Of a DNA stretch of 64,000 bases, positions 45,070 to 56,926 are shown piece by piece. Source of the DNA: Cryptomeria japonica (lineage: Eukaryota > Streptophyta > Pinopsida > Cupressales > Cupressaceae). Numbering within the stretch: the stretch's first letter is position 1; every line of letters starts with the position of its first letter. The stretch covers positions 242,723,218-242,787,217 of the forward strand of contig NC_081406.1 in NCBI RefSeq assembly GCF_030272615.1. The letters are read 5' to 3'. The position numbers were made by a program, and so were the translations under genes. The notes beneath the pieces are model-generated. The model did no database searches. It saw only the letters and a program-made list of their open reading frames with translations, and was not told the origin of the DNA.

Positions 45070-46903
45070 TGATGCAGATGATGGTCCACCTTCATCACCA
45101 CCATCATCACCACCACCACCAGCCGCTGCTCAGCCTTTGCCCAAGTGGGCCCGGTTTATAGTTGATGTTGTTGGTTCTATGGTAGGTGATCCTATTGACA
45201 CTCATCGTACTCGTGCACAAACATCTGGTTCTAGTCTTCTGAGTCATGCCATTTTGGATGATCCTCATAAATTTTCAGAGGCGACAGGTCACCTAAAGTG
45301 GGATAGGGCCATGGATGAGGAGTATTCTTCTTTGATGAAGAATCATACTTGGGATCTTTGTCCTCTTCCGATGGGAAGAAAGTTGGTTCGGTGCAAGTGG
45401 GTGTACCATACCAAGTATGCTGCAGATGGTTCTATTGATAAGTATAAGGCTCGTCTTGTTGCGAAGGGGTTTTCTTAGGTGGAGGGTTTTGATTACTCCA
45501 AGACCTTTGCTCCTGTCGCCAAGATGAATTCTATTCGCTTTGTACTTTATCTGGCATCTTCACGGGAATGGATAGTTTTTCAGATGGATGTGAAGAGTGA
45601 TTTCTTGCATGGAGACATTCGTGAGGAAATCTATATGGAGCAGCCTCATGGATTTGTGCAAGATTCCTCTTTGGTTTGTAGACTTTGACGTTCATTATAT
45701 GGTCTCAAACAGGCTCATCGGGCCTGGTATGAGAAGATGGACTCTTTCTTGCTTTCCACACTCTTTACATGCTGTCATTCCGATCCTACAATCTACATTC
45801 AGCATCAGGGGGATGATATAATTATTCTTGTGCTCTATGTTGATGATCTTATCATTACAGGTAGCTCATCCTCCTTGATTCAGGATATTTAGCGAGCCTT
45901 GATGGAGTAGTTTGAGATGACAGATCTTGGCCTTTTGCACTATTTTTAGGGCCTACAGGTTATTCAGTCTTCTGATGGGATTTCCATACTTCAGCAGAAG
46001 TATGCTCTTGATATGCTTCACAAATTTGACATGCTTACTTGCAAGCCTGCACCCACACCATTTCAGTTAGGTGTTGTTTTGTCTACCACTTGTTCTACAT
46101 CTTCTGTGGATTCTACCTTATATAGGCAGTTGGTTGGCAGTTTGTTGCACATGACCCATACCCACCCAGATCTTTCTTTTGCGGTTGGTCCCGTCTCTCA
46201 GTTCTCCCATGATCCTCATGAGAGCCATTGACAAGAAACCAAACGTATTTTGAGGTACATTTGGGGCACTACATAGTTTGGCATTCACTATACTTCAGGA
46301 TCCCTTCACATTGTTTTCTTCACTGACTCAAATTGGGCTGGTGATGCTCAAGATTGGAAGTCTACTTCTGGCTTTGTTTTTTGCCTTGGTTCTGGTCCTA
46401 TCACGTGGTCTTTCAAGAAGCAGTTTGCTATTACATTATCATCTACAGAGGCTGAGTACCGAACAACGGTGTTAGCTAGTCAAGAGGTTTTATGGCTTCG
46501 GCAGTTGATGACTGAGTTTGGGTTCCCTCTTGATAGTCCCACTATTCTTTGGTGTGACAATCAGAGTTCCATTCACCTTTCCCGCAACCCAGTGGAGCAC
46601 TAGAGGTCTAAAGACATTGAGCTTCACATGCACTTCGTCAGACAGTTGATTTAGGATGGCTTTCTCATCTTGGAGTACATTCCTACAGAGGAGCAGGTTG
46701 CTGGCATCTTCACTAAACCTTTTGCATCTCCGTGCTATCTTCAGTTGTGCTCTATGCTTGGGGTGAAGGAAGTTGTCCTAGGGGGTCTCATTGAGGCCTT
46801 CCTTCCTTCATGTTTTTTCTTTACATGCTTTTTCCCATTTCTTTACATGTTTTTTCCCATGTGGTTTTCTGTATTTCTCTGTTTCATAGAGATTTGGTTG
46901 TGA
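45050..46903 (+). pseudogene. Copia reverse transcriptase and RNase H
   Basis: One frame runs throughout without shifts. It starts with a Pro/Ser-rich linker and PKWARFIVDVVG, then RT motifs KWVYHTKYAADG, KARLVAKGFS, FAPVAKMNSIR, MDVKSDFLHGD and LYVDDLIIT (catalytic YVDD). RNase H follows with TDSNWAGD, SSTEAEY and WCDNQSS, ending in the conserved IPTEEQVAGIFTKPF block. Nine premature stops occur: TAG at 45476, 45890, 45908, 45947, 46274, 46601 and 46652, and TGA at 45686 and 46229. Several sit where copia proteins carry Gln, Arg or Trp. Catalytic residues look intact. Confidence 0.92.
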
Positions 46904-47011
46904 TTGGGTACCTCATCAGGCCTTGTTGCTGGGACCCAAATTTTACCTTTCTTCTTGTAGTTGCATTTTTGCTTTCCTGCATTTAGTTTTTTAGCTACTC
47001 CCTAAGTTCAT

Positions 47012-47023
47012 CTTAAGGGGGGG
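47012..47023 (+). promoter_or_regulatory. Copia polypurine tract
   Basis: Cttaaggggggg directly abuts the 3' LTR start at 47024, the expected plus-strand primer site. Confidence 0.85.
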
Positions 47024-47344
47024 TGCTAGAGTTATCTTGTATTAGCTAATAATTATTTATTTAATTATTAGTCTATTATACTCTACGCTTAAGCTAAACT
47101 TAGGCATTTAACAATATTGTAGATATTTAACTCTTTATCTCTTTAGGGTTGCACATCTTTAGGGTTTCTAATTCTCCTGTCATAAGGATTGTATTGTAAC
47201 TTTATTTTTTATTCCCTCTCTGAATGATAAATCTCTCTTTCAGAGCCTTTTTTTGTGTTCAGTCTCCAATCTTATCTTGTGATAGGTATTCTTGCATACA
47301 GATGATCTTGGGATCTTAGAAGTTGTACTTTCTCAACTTCTTCA
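47024..47344 (+). repeat. Copia 3' LTR (321 bp)
   Basis: It begins TGCTAGAGTTATC and ends AACTTCTTCA, followed by the TSD atatg. It retains about 33 bp (around 47091-47125) missing from the 5' copy. Other differences are scattered substitutions. Confidence 0.93.
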
Positions 47345-47349
47345 ATATG

Positions 47350-48706
47350 CAATTCCCAAAATGCACTAAAAAATCGAAAGAAATGTGTTGCCTTCATGGT
47401 GCCAAGATCATGCTTTGATACTACTTGTAATAAAATAAATTGCACAAACAAGTGATATAATATAATATATGTTGCAAATACTTGATAATAATATGCCATG
47501 GGACAATCTCCTAATCTACTTTAAGGGGGATGACTCCAATAGTATTCAATAATTACTCAATTTTCAACATGATGATAATTAAATTGTACGTCCTATATAT
47601 ACCATATTTGTGCCTTGTATACCATCTAGTCTAATTTATATGCTTAAGTACAACTCCTAGGATGACCTAAATACATATATATGATTATAATAATGATAAT
47701 TTAACTTATTTAAGAGTCAAGATAACCGCAAGCCAACTACTCATAACCCAATATACATTGTAGGGTTATGGGCCTAACACAAAACTAAATTATTCATCCA
47801 AGACTACTAAGAAACTAATAATGACATTTTTGTAGGTTGTTTTGTTGGAGGAATTATCATTTTCCAATAATCTATTTGCATACTTCAATTTTATAAGGGA
47901 AAGAACATTGTTTTCCATACTTAGGCAGATACTTGGTGTGTACGCTCTTACATCAAAAATAATATTGGAGATCAAAGGTTCTTAATTTTATTTCCTCTAG
48001 TAGACTTAGGTTGGATTTCATTACCAGGGGGATGACCCAAATCTTTGTGTTTTGGTGGGGTATACACATTTGAGAGAGAATGGAAAGACTCTCCCATTGG
48101 GGGTGCATTTGTCGTTATTAGCTAAGTTTATAATAAAATTTATATCTTGAAAAGTGAAGGAGAGTGGGTTCCATTTTGCATCGAGCCATTAGACATAACC
48201 CTCATTTCAAAAAATCTATCCTCATGTACCTTTGAGTGTGCCAAGTAAATCCCCTTGCAAGTTTGTGTAGTCTAGATAGAACCCATTGATCATGTTTGGT
48301 TGTTATGCACTAATAAATGGTTATCCTCGAGAAGTTATTCATCTTGTGCCCCTAGAAATGGGTTTGTAGGCCATATATAATCTCCTCTTACACCATTGAA
48401 TGATCTCGAGGGATGAAAAGGTTAGTACCTTACCATGGACTCTACATTCCACACCTAGATAAATCATATGGATGGGATCACAATCATCCACACCTAATTG
48501 AATAATATATATTGTTCTTGTGCTCGGTGCATCTTCTTGTAGAAACCCATAATTCACACCTATAATTCAAAACATCAAAATAAAAAATCAACCTTTAAAG
48601 AAACCAAAGTTAAAATCCAAAATCCTCTTGCAAACTAAAAAACCAAAGGTTTAAACCCTCATTCCATCATCCTAATTATAATCCAAATTCATCCATCTCA
48701 ATCAAT
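47350..48706. other. Unannotated DNA containing copy 2 of the flanking direct repeat
   Basis: Bases 47425-47780 match 38328-38690. From 47781 to 48706 no coding sequence or repeat is recognised. Confidence 0.55.
47425..47780. repeat. Direct repeat, copy 2
   Basis: It is collinear with 38328-38690 (see that entry). It begins with AATAAATTGCACAA and ends before GGGCCTAACAC, corresponding to GGGGCATAACAT in copy 1. Confidence 0.65.
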
Positions 48707-50737
48707 TGTTGGCATTGTGTTGTCATTAATGTCAACCGACATTGTGATCATGGATGTCAACCGACAGTGTGTGTAGTTGAGGTCAACCGATATACAAGTT
48801 GATGCTGGAAGTGAAAAAATCGGTACTTGGTGAACAAGTGGATGAATAAGTTAGTATACATGTTGGTACTAACCCATAAGATGATGACCCGCAAGACTAC
48901 AAAGTGAACAGGCCATCGGTATGCTAGTGTGATGTCATCTAATAGATCTCCCTCCGGTAAATGATGTTGTCATCAAATGAAGAGAAGAATGACAAAAAGT
49001 TGTGTCTGCTCAAACAAGGAGGTCATATTAGTGCAATGCTGGAAGCAGGTGAATTAGATCCTCTCCCATTGGTAATTGGCAGATTGTGAGACACTATGTA
49101 ACTACCTCAACTGACTGGATGATAAGTGTATGCCTTCAACATGAAAATTCAGAGATGTGCACCTGATCAACAAGAGTAAGCTGATGAGCTACTGAAACAA
49201 ACAAGGAGTGATGAGTTTGTCACTTTGACAAATCGACTAAGAGGAGAACTGGTCAGTTGAAGAAGAATGTAAGTGCTGCATCTGTAGACATAGATTCACT
49301 CCAGAGTGCAAATATAGATCAGTACAAGATAGTGGAAGATTAATGGAGTAGTACCATCAAGGATACAACCGGTAAGAGAGCCAAGAGGCAATGTGAAGTG
49401 CTCTCAATTAGATGAAAATGCACATGGTGAGTCACCCTTGATACCTGCTAAGGACCGGTAGTGTGATGACCGAGTTGACATGATGTCATGTCCCCTCCTA
49501 GATCGTTATATATATCCTAAATGAAGTAATTATTATTATTAATTAATATAATAATAACAACGAATTACTATTTGAAATTTATTTATTTATTAAATGTATT
49601 ATTTAATTAATATCTATTAATATTTATTACTAATAATATTCCTGAAATAGTCAAATAAAAATAAATAATAAAATTATAATAATATAAATAAATAAATAAG
49701 TAACAATAAATATAATATTTATTAAGACAACTAAAATGGAAGGAATTTGAACATAGACAGCGTCCAAGATAATCAAAAGCGATTAATGAACATTGGATCG
49801 ACATCCAAATTAATACGTCTCCACAATAACATTAAGGATTAATTAGAGTTAATGACACTAAACTAAAGGGGAGCGATTTATCTTTGAAGAGGTATATGAA
49901 TTGTAAAAGGGACATGTCTCTTTTCCATCAGCCACCAGTTTGGGGGAAAGTCACAACCTTTCAACCCCAATGAAGAAGTATTAATGAACCACACCAAGCG
50001 ATAGCCGAGGGGGGGAGGATTCACCAACCAGTCGCAGCATCGGAGGTAAAAGAACATGAAATAGAACACCCAGGTAAGTTATGCTAAACTCTAACCAAAT
50101 GAAATATTAAGGGCACAGAAGGATGATATTGAATCAAACATAAGAAATAATAATTAGTCATATTATATCAAGAATATATATATATATATATATACCTCAC
50201 CAATAACTTCATAAAATATGTGGTATATATTAACGTGTCACACTAGATTTATAACAACAATGCACAGAGATGTGTTGAATACGTATGCTTAATATATAGG
50301 AAGTCTAATAAGGATTGAATGCAGAATATTGGTAGTAATATTAATATAGACTGCAACACGTATGACAGTCATTCTTAATTTCTTTAATAGTGGCAGACCA
50401 GATCTGACGCATGGTTAGATCTGTCAGTCCTTACCCCCCACAAGATATAATTATTGCTTTTTAGGTAGGGATGGTATTATTAATTTATATATTTGGTAAT
50501 TAGAAGATACACAAATATTGGATAAGATAATCCAATTCCTTTATTTATACTTAGGTCTGAAAGGATAATAGATTTATCTATATAATAATTGTCAGTAAGA
50601 TTCTCCAGATCATATCAGAACTGCCATTAAGTTATTGGTAGTATTGGTGGCATGCACAGTGATGTGTTCAATATGATGAGTAAGATTGGAAGCCCGATAA
50701 CATTCCTATGCAGAATTTAATATTAATATAAATCTAG

Positions 50738-50772
<35 letters not shown>

Positions 50773-50773
50773 T

Positions 50774-52030
50774 GTAGTCACACAAATCTGTCCATTTTAA
50801 TTAAATGAATATTTCGTATTTATTTGATTAAAAATCCACTAGCCACCAGTTAATTAAATTAATATTTAATTAATTCATCCCCAAACATTTTTCTATTAAT
50901 TAAATAAATTATTCAATTTATTTTAATTAATTCATTAAATCCAATTCAAATCAATTAATTAAATAAAATCTATTTATTTAATTAAAACCCCCTATTCCTC
51001 TTTTAAATAAATTAAATAAAACATTTATTTAAATCATTATCCTCCCCCCCCACTTGCATTTTCCTACAAATGCAACTTGCACACATTTTGAAATAAATGA
51101 ATTTTTATTTTAATAAAATCCTATTTTCCCTCACCCACCAAATCCACTTGCAAAAATCTAATCCCCTTCTAGATTCTTCTAACCCCTTCCTAATTAGCCT
51201 AATCCATCCCCTAATTATTGTCACATTCCTAAGCAAAATGGAGTCACTTCTCAAATGGCCCAAAGTCTTGGATAACCATTGAAGGTTTTCAACCTTCAAC
51301 CACCAAAAACCCCAAAGTCTTTGAAAACCATTAAAGGCTTCCAACTTTCAACCACTTAATCCACAAAGTCTCCAATAACCATTAATGGTTAATTCAACTC
51401 TCCCACATGGTTAAAACATTTGTTTTGACTCAACCTCTACCCAACCCAAGGGTCTCATCAAGCCTTCAATGCTTTGACCATGATTATCTCTTAATCATTT
51501 GCACAAAGGTTTATCCTTGGATTAACTCCTAATCCAGTGGGTAATCCTAATTTAGGCTTGACTCTTAGCCTTTAGATAACCATGAGGTCTTCTCAGGCCT
51601 TTAATGCCTCCAACCTCTTCTCTCAACCCAATCCTGTGTTGACACTTGTCACTATTTTATTGGTGCCAATTGTGCACATGGATCCCCAACTTTCAAGCTT
51701 GACCCTTGATTAAACCTTTCAATCCTGGCCATCCATTGCTCCATTTTTCCTATAAATAGAGCCCATTCCTTCATAATCCAGATCCTGAAAACTTGTAAGC
51801 ATTTAGACTATAGCCATTTTAGAGAGCATTTAGCATAGCATAACTAAATATTGTCTTTTTGGTTAAAACACATCATTTTAGCATAAAAATAGTTTTTCAT
51901 TTCATGTTTAGAGCTATTCTATAAATCTCAATCCTCCATAAGCATCCATAGTGCAAAAAGCTGCTGAGAGCTACACTATTTTGGAACTTGGAGAGGAGAG
52001 GAACAAGGGAGAAGGAGCTAATATCATGCT
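50774..52030 (+). repeat. Left arm of the foldback
   Basis: It starts at GTAGTCACACAAATCTGTCC and ends at GGAACAAGGGAGAAGGAGC. Blocks matching the right arm in reverse include the TTAATTAAATxAATATT-rich zone, GCAACTTGCA, CTTAGGAATGTGACAAT (as complement) and CTATAAATAGAxCCC. Confidence 0.82.
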
Positions 52031-52574
52031 AAGAGATAGTTGGAGATATCTCATTGTCTTTACTTCTTTAGTTAGATTCATTGGCATGTTTTTAGTGTCT
52101 CCTTTGGAATGCCTTCATATGTTTTGGTTTTTGATTGATTAACTCTAACATCTTGTGTGTTTTGTGTTGTTTGATCTTAGACTAACATTGTGTCATTTAG
52201 GAGGGCATCAATAATAATAATAATATAATTATAATTATTATAATGTTTTATAAAGTTTATAATATCTGAGAATAAATAATGTATATAAAACTATATGTAT
52301 ATTAATAATAAATATTACTATATAAATCAGATGGATTGTTTAAGACTATATCAGGAAGAAGCCTATGTTCTTGTTATCACTGATTGGATTCATGTTAAAG
52401 ATAGTGATGCTCTGCAAAAAGGATTAGAAAATCTGTTTGATGGCAACACACACAAGAGCACAATAAACAAACGTTAGTGTTAGCAACAAAAGATTATCCT
52501 AAACAGGCATATCAAGAGAGATATTAAGCATGAAATAGAAAGCATATAAACATAGAATAAAATAGCTAATCAAG
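52031..52574. other. Spacer between foldback arms
   Basis: Half of it is AT-rich simple sequence (52205-52320). A 60-codon frame (52295-52477) contains LRLYQEEAYVLVITDWIHV, which I do not recognise. It may be random. Confidence 0.4.
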
Positions 52575-53449
52575 ATGCTCATAGTTGCTCCTCCCTTGTT
52601 CCTCTCCTCTCCAAGTCCCAAATGAGTGTAGCTCTCAGCTTTTAGCACTAGCCATGGATGCCATATGGAGATTCAAGATAGTTGAATATGATAAGCAAAT
52701 GCTATGCAAGTGTAGATAGTGATGCTATGAGAAAGCTCTATGCTAATGCCAGTATAACAACAATACTCTAATGCTTCCTTCTTTGCTTGAGGAGAAGGGT
52801 TCTATTTATAGAAGAAATGGGGAAATGAAGGGTTAAGATTGAGTAATCTTAACAAGGGTTAGAATTGAAAGATATTCAATCCATGTGAGACTTTCAACCC
52901 AATCCCATGTTGACAAGTGTCACCATGAGGAGGCTTGAGAGGAGAGATAAGGAGCATTAAATGCTTGAGGGGACATGATGGTTACCCTAGTCAAAGAAAT
53001 AAATGCTTTGAAGAGACACATGGGTTACATGAGGGTTAAGTTAGGGGTCAAAGTCCTTAACCATGGGTGCAAGTGGAATTAACCATTAATGGTCATGTAA
53101 GAGCCATAAGTGGTTTGGAAGACTTTAGAGGCTAATTTGTTGAACACACAAATCATTAATTGCTTTTCAAAGACTTTGGAGTCTTTGAGAAGTGACTCCA
53201 ATTTGCTTAGGAATGTGACAATATTTAGGGGATGGATTAGGTTAATTAGGAAGGGTTTAGAAGAATCTAGAAGGGGTTTAGGCATGCAAGTGGATTTTGT
53301 AGGAAAATGCAAGTGGGAGGAATTTTGGTATTTTCAATTAAAATAAAATCATTTATTTCAATTAAATGGTGTAATTTGCATTTGGATAAATATTCAAATA
53401 AATATTAATTTATTTAAATGAGAAAAAGGAAAATAAAACATTAAAATTG

Positions 53450-53681
53450 CTTGAAGACTTTGAGGGAAACCATTAAAGGCTTGAAGACTTTAAGGAAAAC
53501 CATTAAAGTCTTAAGAAGACTTTAAGGGAAGCCATTAAGTTTGAAGACTTTAAAGCCATCAAGTTTGAAGACTTTAAGGGAAACCATTAAAGGCTTAAGG
53601 AGACTATAGAAGGAAGCCATCAAGTTTGAAGACTTTAAAGCCATCAAGTTTGAAGACTTTAAGGGAAACCATTAAAGTTTT
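53450..53681. repeat. Degenerate tandem repeats, GAAGACTTTAAGGGAAxCCATTAA units
   Basis: About eight units of roughly 25-32 bp (GAAGACTTTAAxGGxAxxCCAT(T/C)AA) lie in the right foldback arm only; the left arm has single versions of AAAGTCTT...AACCATT. Confidence 0.8.
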
Positions 53682-53970
53682 CAAGTGGGTGAGGATAAAT
53701 AGGATTTTAAATAAATAATTTATTTAAAATAGTTGTGCAACTTGCATTTGTAAGAAAATGCAAGTGGGTGGAGGATAAAGGTGATTTAAATAAATGATTT
53801 ATTTAAAATAGTTGTGCAACTTGCTTTTGTAGGAAAATACAAGTGGGTGGAGGATAAAGGTGATTTAAATACATAATTTATTTAAAATAATTTGCAACTT
53901 GCATTTGTAGGAAAATGCAAGTGGGTGGAGGATAAAGGTGATTTAAATAAATGTTAATTTATTTAAATGT
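53682..53970. repeat. Three and a half tandem units of about 79 bp
   Basis: Unit starts are 53682, 53761, 53840 and 53918 at the word CAAGTGGGTG. Each unit contains GATTTAAATAAAT, TTTATTTAAAAT and GCAACTTGC. The left arm has one copy, so the expansion happened after or apart from the left copy. Confidence 0.88.
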
Positions 53971-54768
53971 GAGAGATGAGATTTTGGGGGTTTTAAATAA
54001 ATATTAATTTATTTATATGTGAGAGAAGATTTAATTAAACAAATATGATTTATTTATTTAATTAATGGTCTGAATTTGGTTAAGTGAATTAAATCAAATA
54101 AATTGAATAATTTATTTAATTAATAGGAGAAGTGGGTTAAGATGAATTAATTAAATATTAATTTAATTAATTATTGATTGATGGTTAAATAATCAAATAA
54201 ATACTAAATATTCATTTAATTAAGTGGACAGATTTATGTGACTACAGATAGTTTTGTCTCCTAATCAATTTAGTTTAAGCCAAAGTATGTCAAGATGGAC
54301 TAGTGATGTCTGCGGTTCACAGAGGATATATATGTGTGTGGACATGTGTGTCACACACACACACACATAGTAATAAATATTTTAATACATGTTAATGAAT
54401 AGTTCTAGATATATGTTAATGAATATTTGTGAATATAAATTAATGAATAGTCATGAATATATGTTAATTTTTAGATGTTAATGATTTTTCTTGAGAACAT
54501 GTTAATGAATATGTTCTGAATATATGTTACCGAATACATGTTAATATAAGAATATGTAAATGTAGGGAAGAAATTCCCTTAGTCTAATGCAGGGGTTATG
54601 GTAATCCCTGGTAGGCAGTATATACTGAATATCTATATGCATATATGTTATGGCTTGGTTGAAAAAGTTCATACAAGAAGAAACGGATTTGGCCGGTCCT
54701 CTCTGGTAGGATGATGAAATGCATCATCCAAGGCAAGGAGTTGATCATATATGATGGTCTTCCTTGGT

Positions 54769-55040
54769 ATGGCTTGGGTGTAAGAAATTACATCCAAGAC
54801 AGGAATCGAATTAACCTTCGATTTTCAAGATGGCTTGGGTGTAAGAAATTATATCCAAAACAGGAATCGAATTAACCTTCAATTTTCAGGATGGCTTGGG
54901 TGTAAGAAATTATATCCAAAACAGGAATCGAATTAACCTTCGATTTCCTGGATGGCTTGGGTGTAAGAGATTATATCCAAGACAGGAGTCGAATTAACCT
55001 TTGATTTCCTGGATGGCTTGGAACCAAGATGGGTTCCAAG
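54769..55040. repeat. Four 61-bp tandem units plus a partial fifth
   Basis: Unit starts are 54769, 54830, 54891, 54952 and 55013, exactly 61 bp apart. Each begins ATGGCTTGGGTGTAAGA and contains CAGGAATCGAATTAACC; the last keeps only ATGGCTTGG before diverging. Similarity between units exceeds 90%. They lie in the right outer part of the foldback and are absent on the left. Confidence 0.93.
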
Positions 55041-56926
55041 AAGGTGAGCTTCACAGCCGCCTAAGGACATGTCCCACTGCTGCACTCGTATCCTTTTTAA
55101 GAATTGAAATTAGTGTTAATTAAGTAATTGAGCTTTAATTGCAAATTAGATTAGTTATGTATATATTTTTTGTTGTGTTCTAACAATCTGTTTTGCAGGA
55201 CAATGATCTCTAACTAGTAGGGACAATACACATGATCCACTGACATAAGGAAGGTGAAGGCATGGGGGTTAATCCATAAGGCAAGATATACCGACAAGGT
55301 TAGAGAGCCGATAGGCAAAGAGGGACCGGTAGTATGAAGCATACACCGGTTGTGTGTTATTGGTCGGTGACCAAGTATGACCAACATAGTGAGCTAAGGT
55401 GGATGCCGACAAAGGTGCCACATGGAGTTGAGGTGACAAACATGCGTGAAGTGGTAGATGGAGTGTGCACCGACAAGGCAGTTACAAATTCGGTTGACAT
55501 TAAATGAAGACCCCGAAAATCATGGGATGTGTTGCAAAGGTTTGCGGCTCGAGGAAGGTCGAATTGAGGAGATCGATGACATGCACTAATTGATGCGGAG
55601 TGTCTGGGTGCAAATCGAAGTAGGTGATGCAAACCGCCAAACCATTTATGGTGTTTGACCAAGTGCTAAGCCGATAGACAGTCTGTGTTTGCTAAGTATA
55701 GGAAACGTGCTTTGGAAGAAAGGAGATATGGTGGTGATGTCTGATTACTTGCAGGTTGTCGATCTGCATGCATAATGAGATCTGATTGGATCCGATACTC
55801 CTCGTGATCAGTGGAAGAAACCCTAGCGCACCAAAAGTTTGAAGTTGCATTTTGGTAGGAGAGCTTGACTATAAGTATGCAGACAAAAGACTAGATCGAT
55901 TGATGCTGCCAGAAGGTGTGATGCTAGTTGAAAGAAAAGAGTACTAACAAAGAGTTGATCTAATTGTGAGAGTGAAGCAACTGAGCATTTGGAGGTGCAA
56001 CCGGTAAGAGGTTTTGAAAGTGGTTTAACTTGTAAGGCCAAGGCAACCGGTAAACTATTATAGAGTTTAACAGTAGTATAAATCGGTAGGGTTTGCACCG
56101 GTAAGAAGGAAGCAGAGAGAGTGAAGCATGCAGGGAGAGTGTTGAAGGAGATCCAACAAGGTCAAGGATAGAGCAGGGTTTAACCGATACTGTGGAAGTA
56201 ATTGGTAACCAGGTGGAAAGGCAGACAATCGGTAGAGCCTAAATCGGTAAGGCAACAACAACAAGCAAAGAAGAGAGAGGAAGAGAGTAAGAAAAGACCA
56301 GACCAGGAAGAGGCAGTGTGACAGGTGATAGAAGTGAATCAGTAAGGCAGGGGAGTGTAAACCGACAAAGAGGAGGTAGAGTGGAAGACAAAGAATACTA
56401 CCGGTAAAGCTGAGTAGGAGAGATACCAGTAGAGAGAGATTATTTGCAGAGGTTACATAAATCATTTGTAACCGAGATACAACTATTGTATATCTTGATA
56501 TAATGTATTGTTATCACTGAGTTGGAGCTCAGTGCAGGGGTTGGTGCTTCTTTGGGTTGGTGCCCATAAATCAGTAGGGGTTGGTGCTCCTTGGGTTGGT
56601 GCCCTAAATCAGCAGGGGTGGTGCTCCTTGGGTTGGTGCCCTAAATGTTGTAACTAGTGCTTTCATTGTGAGGCTGGATTGGAGCAGTAGACTCCAACAA
56701 CTTTTCTCATCGAGGTTTTTCCCATCTTGGGTTTTCTTCATATATATTGGTGTCATGTGATGTGCCTTTGTGTGGTTGCATTGTGATGTCTTTCTTTATG
56801 TCACCTGCAGGTTTACTTAGTGTTTGCATTACCAACCGGTACTCACTCTTTAGATTAAATAGTTAAGAGTTTTGGAAACCATTGATTCACCCCCCCTCTC
56901 AGTGGCATCTTGTGTCCAACATCAAT

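Larger units (their letters stand above)
39426..47344 (+). mobile_element. Ty1/copia LTR retrotransposon, complete ends, interrupted pol
   Basis: Direct LTRs at 39426-39713 and 47024-47344, initiator-Met PBS, leader, gag, protease, partial integrase, RT, RNase H and PPT are present in copia order (integrase before RT). A perfect 5-bp TSD atatg flanks it (39421-39425 and 47345-47349). At 7.9 kb it is longer than usual because 2.3 kb of foreign sequence (about 42727-45047) sits in pol, where most of the integrase core is missing. Eleven in-frame stops and a frameshift make it dead. The two LTRs differ by point changes and an indel of about 33 bp. Confidence 0.95.
52575..54245 (-). repeat. Right arm of the foldback
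   Basis: It is complementary to 50774-52030 but longer, because two internal segments were tandemly amplified (53450-53681 and 53682-53970). Confidence 0.82.
49484..55230. mobile_element. Foldback of two LTR copies in tail-to-tail orientation, with TSD
   Basis: The unit begins TGTCATGTCCC and ends GGGACAATACA, an 11-bp imperfect terminal inverted repeat, and is bounded by perfect TSDs catga (49479-49483 and 55231-55235). The interior is a large inverted repeat: about 50774-52030 is complementary to about 52575-54245, in the same order, with a spacer of about 540 bp. Each arm has its own TATA box pointing inward (tataaata near 51750 on +, and near 52805-52815 on the complement), as expected for two LTRs whose U3 ends face outward. 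The outer 1.0-1.3 kb on each side is only weakly similar. No coding region is seen. Confidence 0.8.
48707..56921 (+). mobile_element. Solo LTR (2463 bp) split by the 5.75-kb foldback insertion
   Basis: It starts TGTTGGCATTG and ends TGTCCAACA (6-bp terminal inverted repeat TGTTGG/CCAACA). A perfect TSD tcaat flanks it (48702-48706 and 56922-56926). The two halves, 48707-49483 and 55236-56921, share a distinctive composition with many ACCGGTA/AACCGA words. The 3' part has several GGTTGGTGCTCC/TTGGTGCCC repeats (56535-56645) and a GAGGTTTTTCCCATCTTGGGTTTTC-like block near the U5 end. No PBS, PPT or coding region is present. Relatives in the window are 24049-25511 and 12230-13145, both minus strand. 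Confidence 0.88.
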
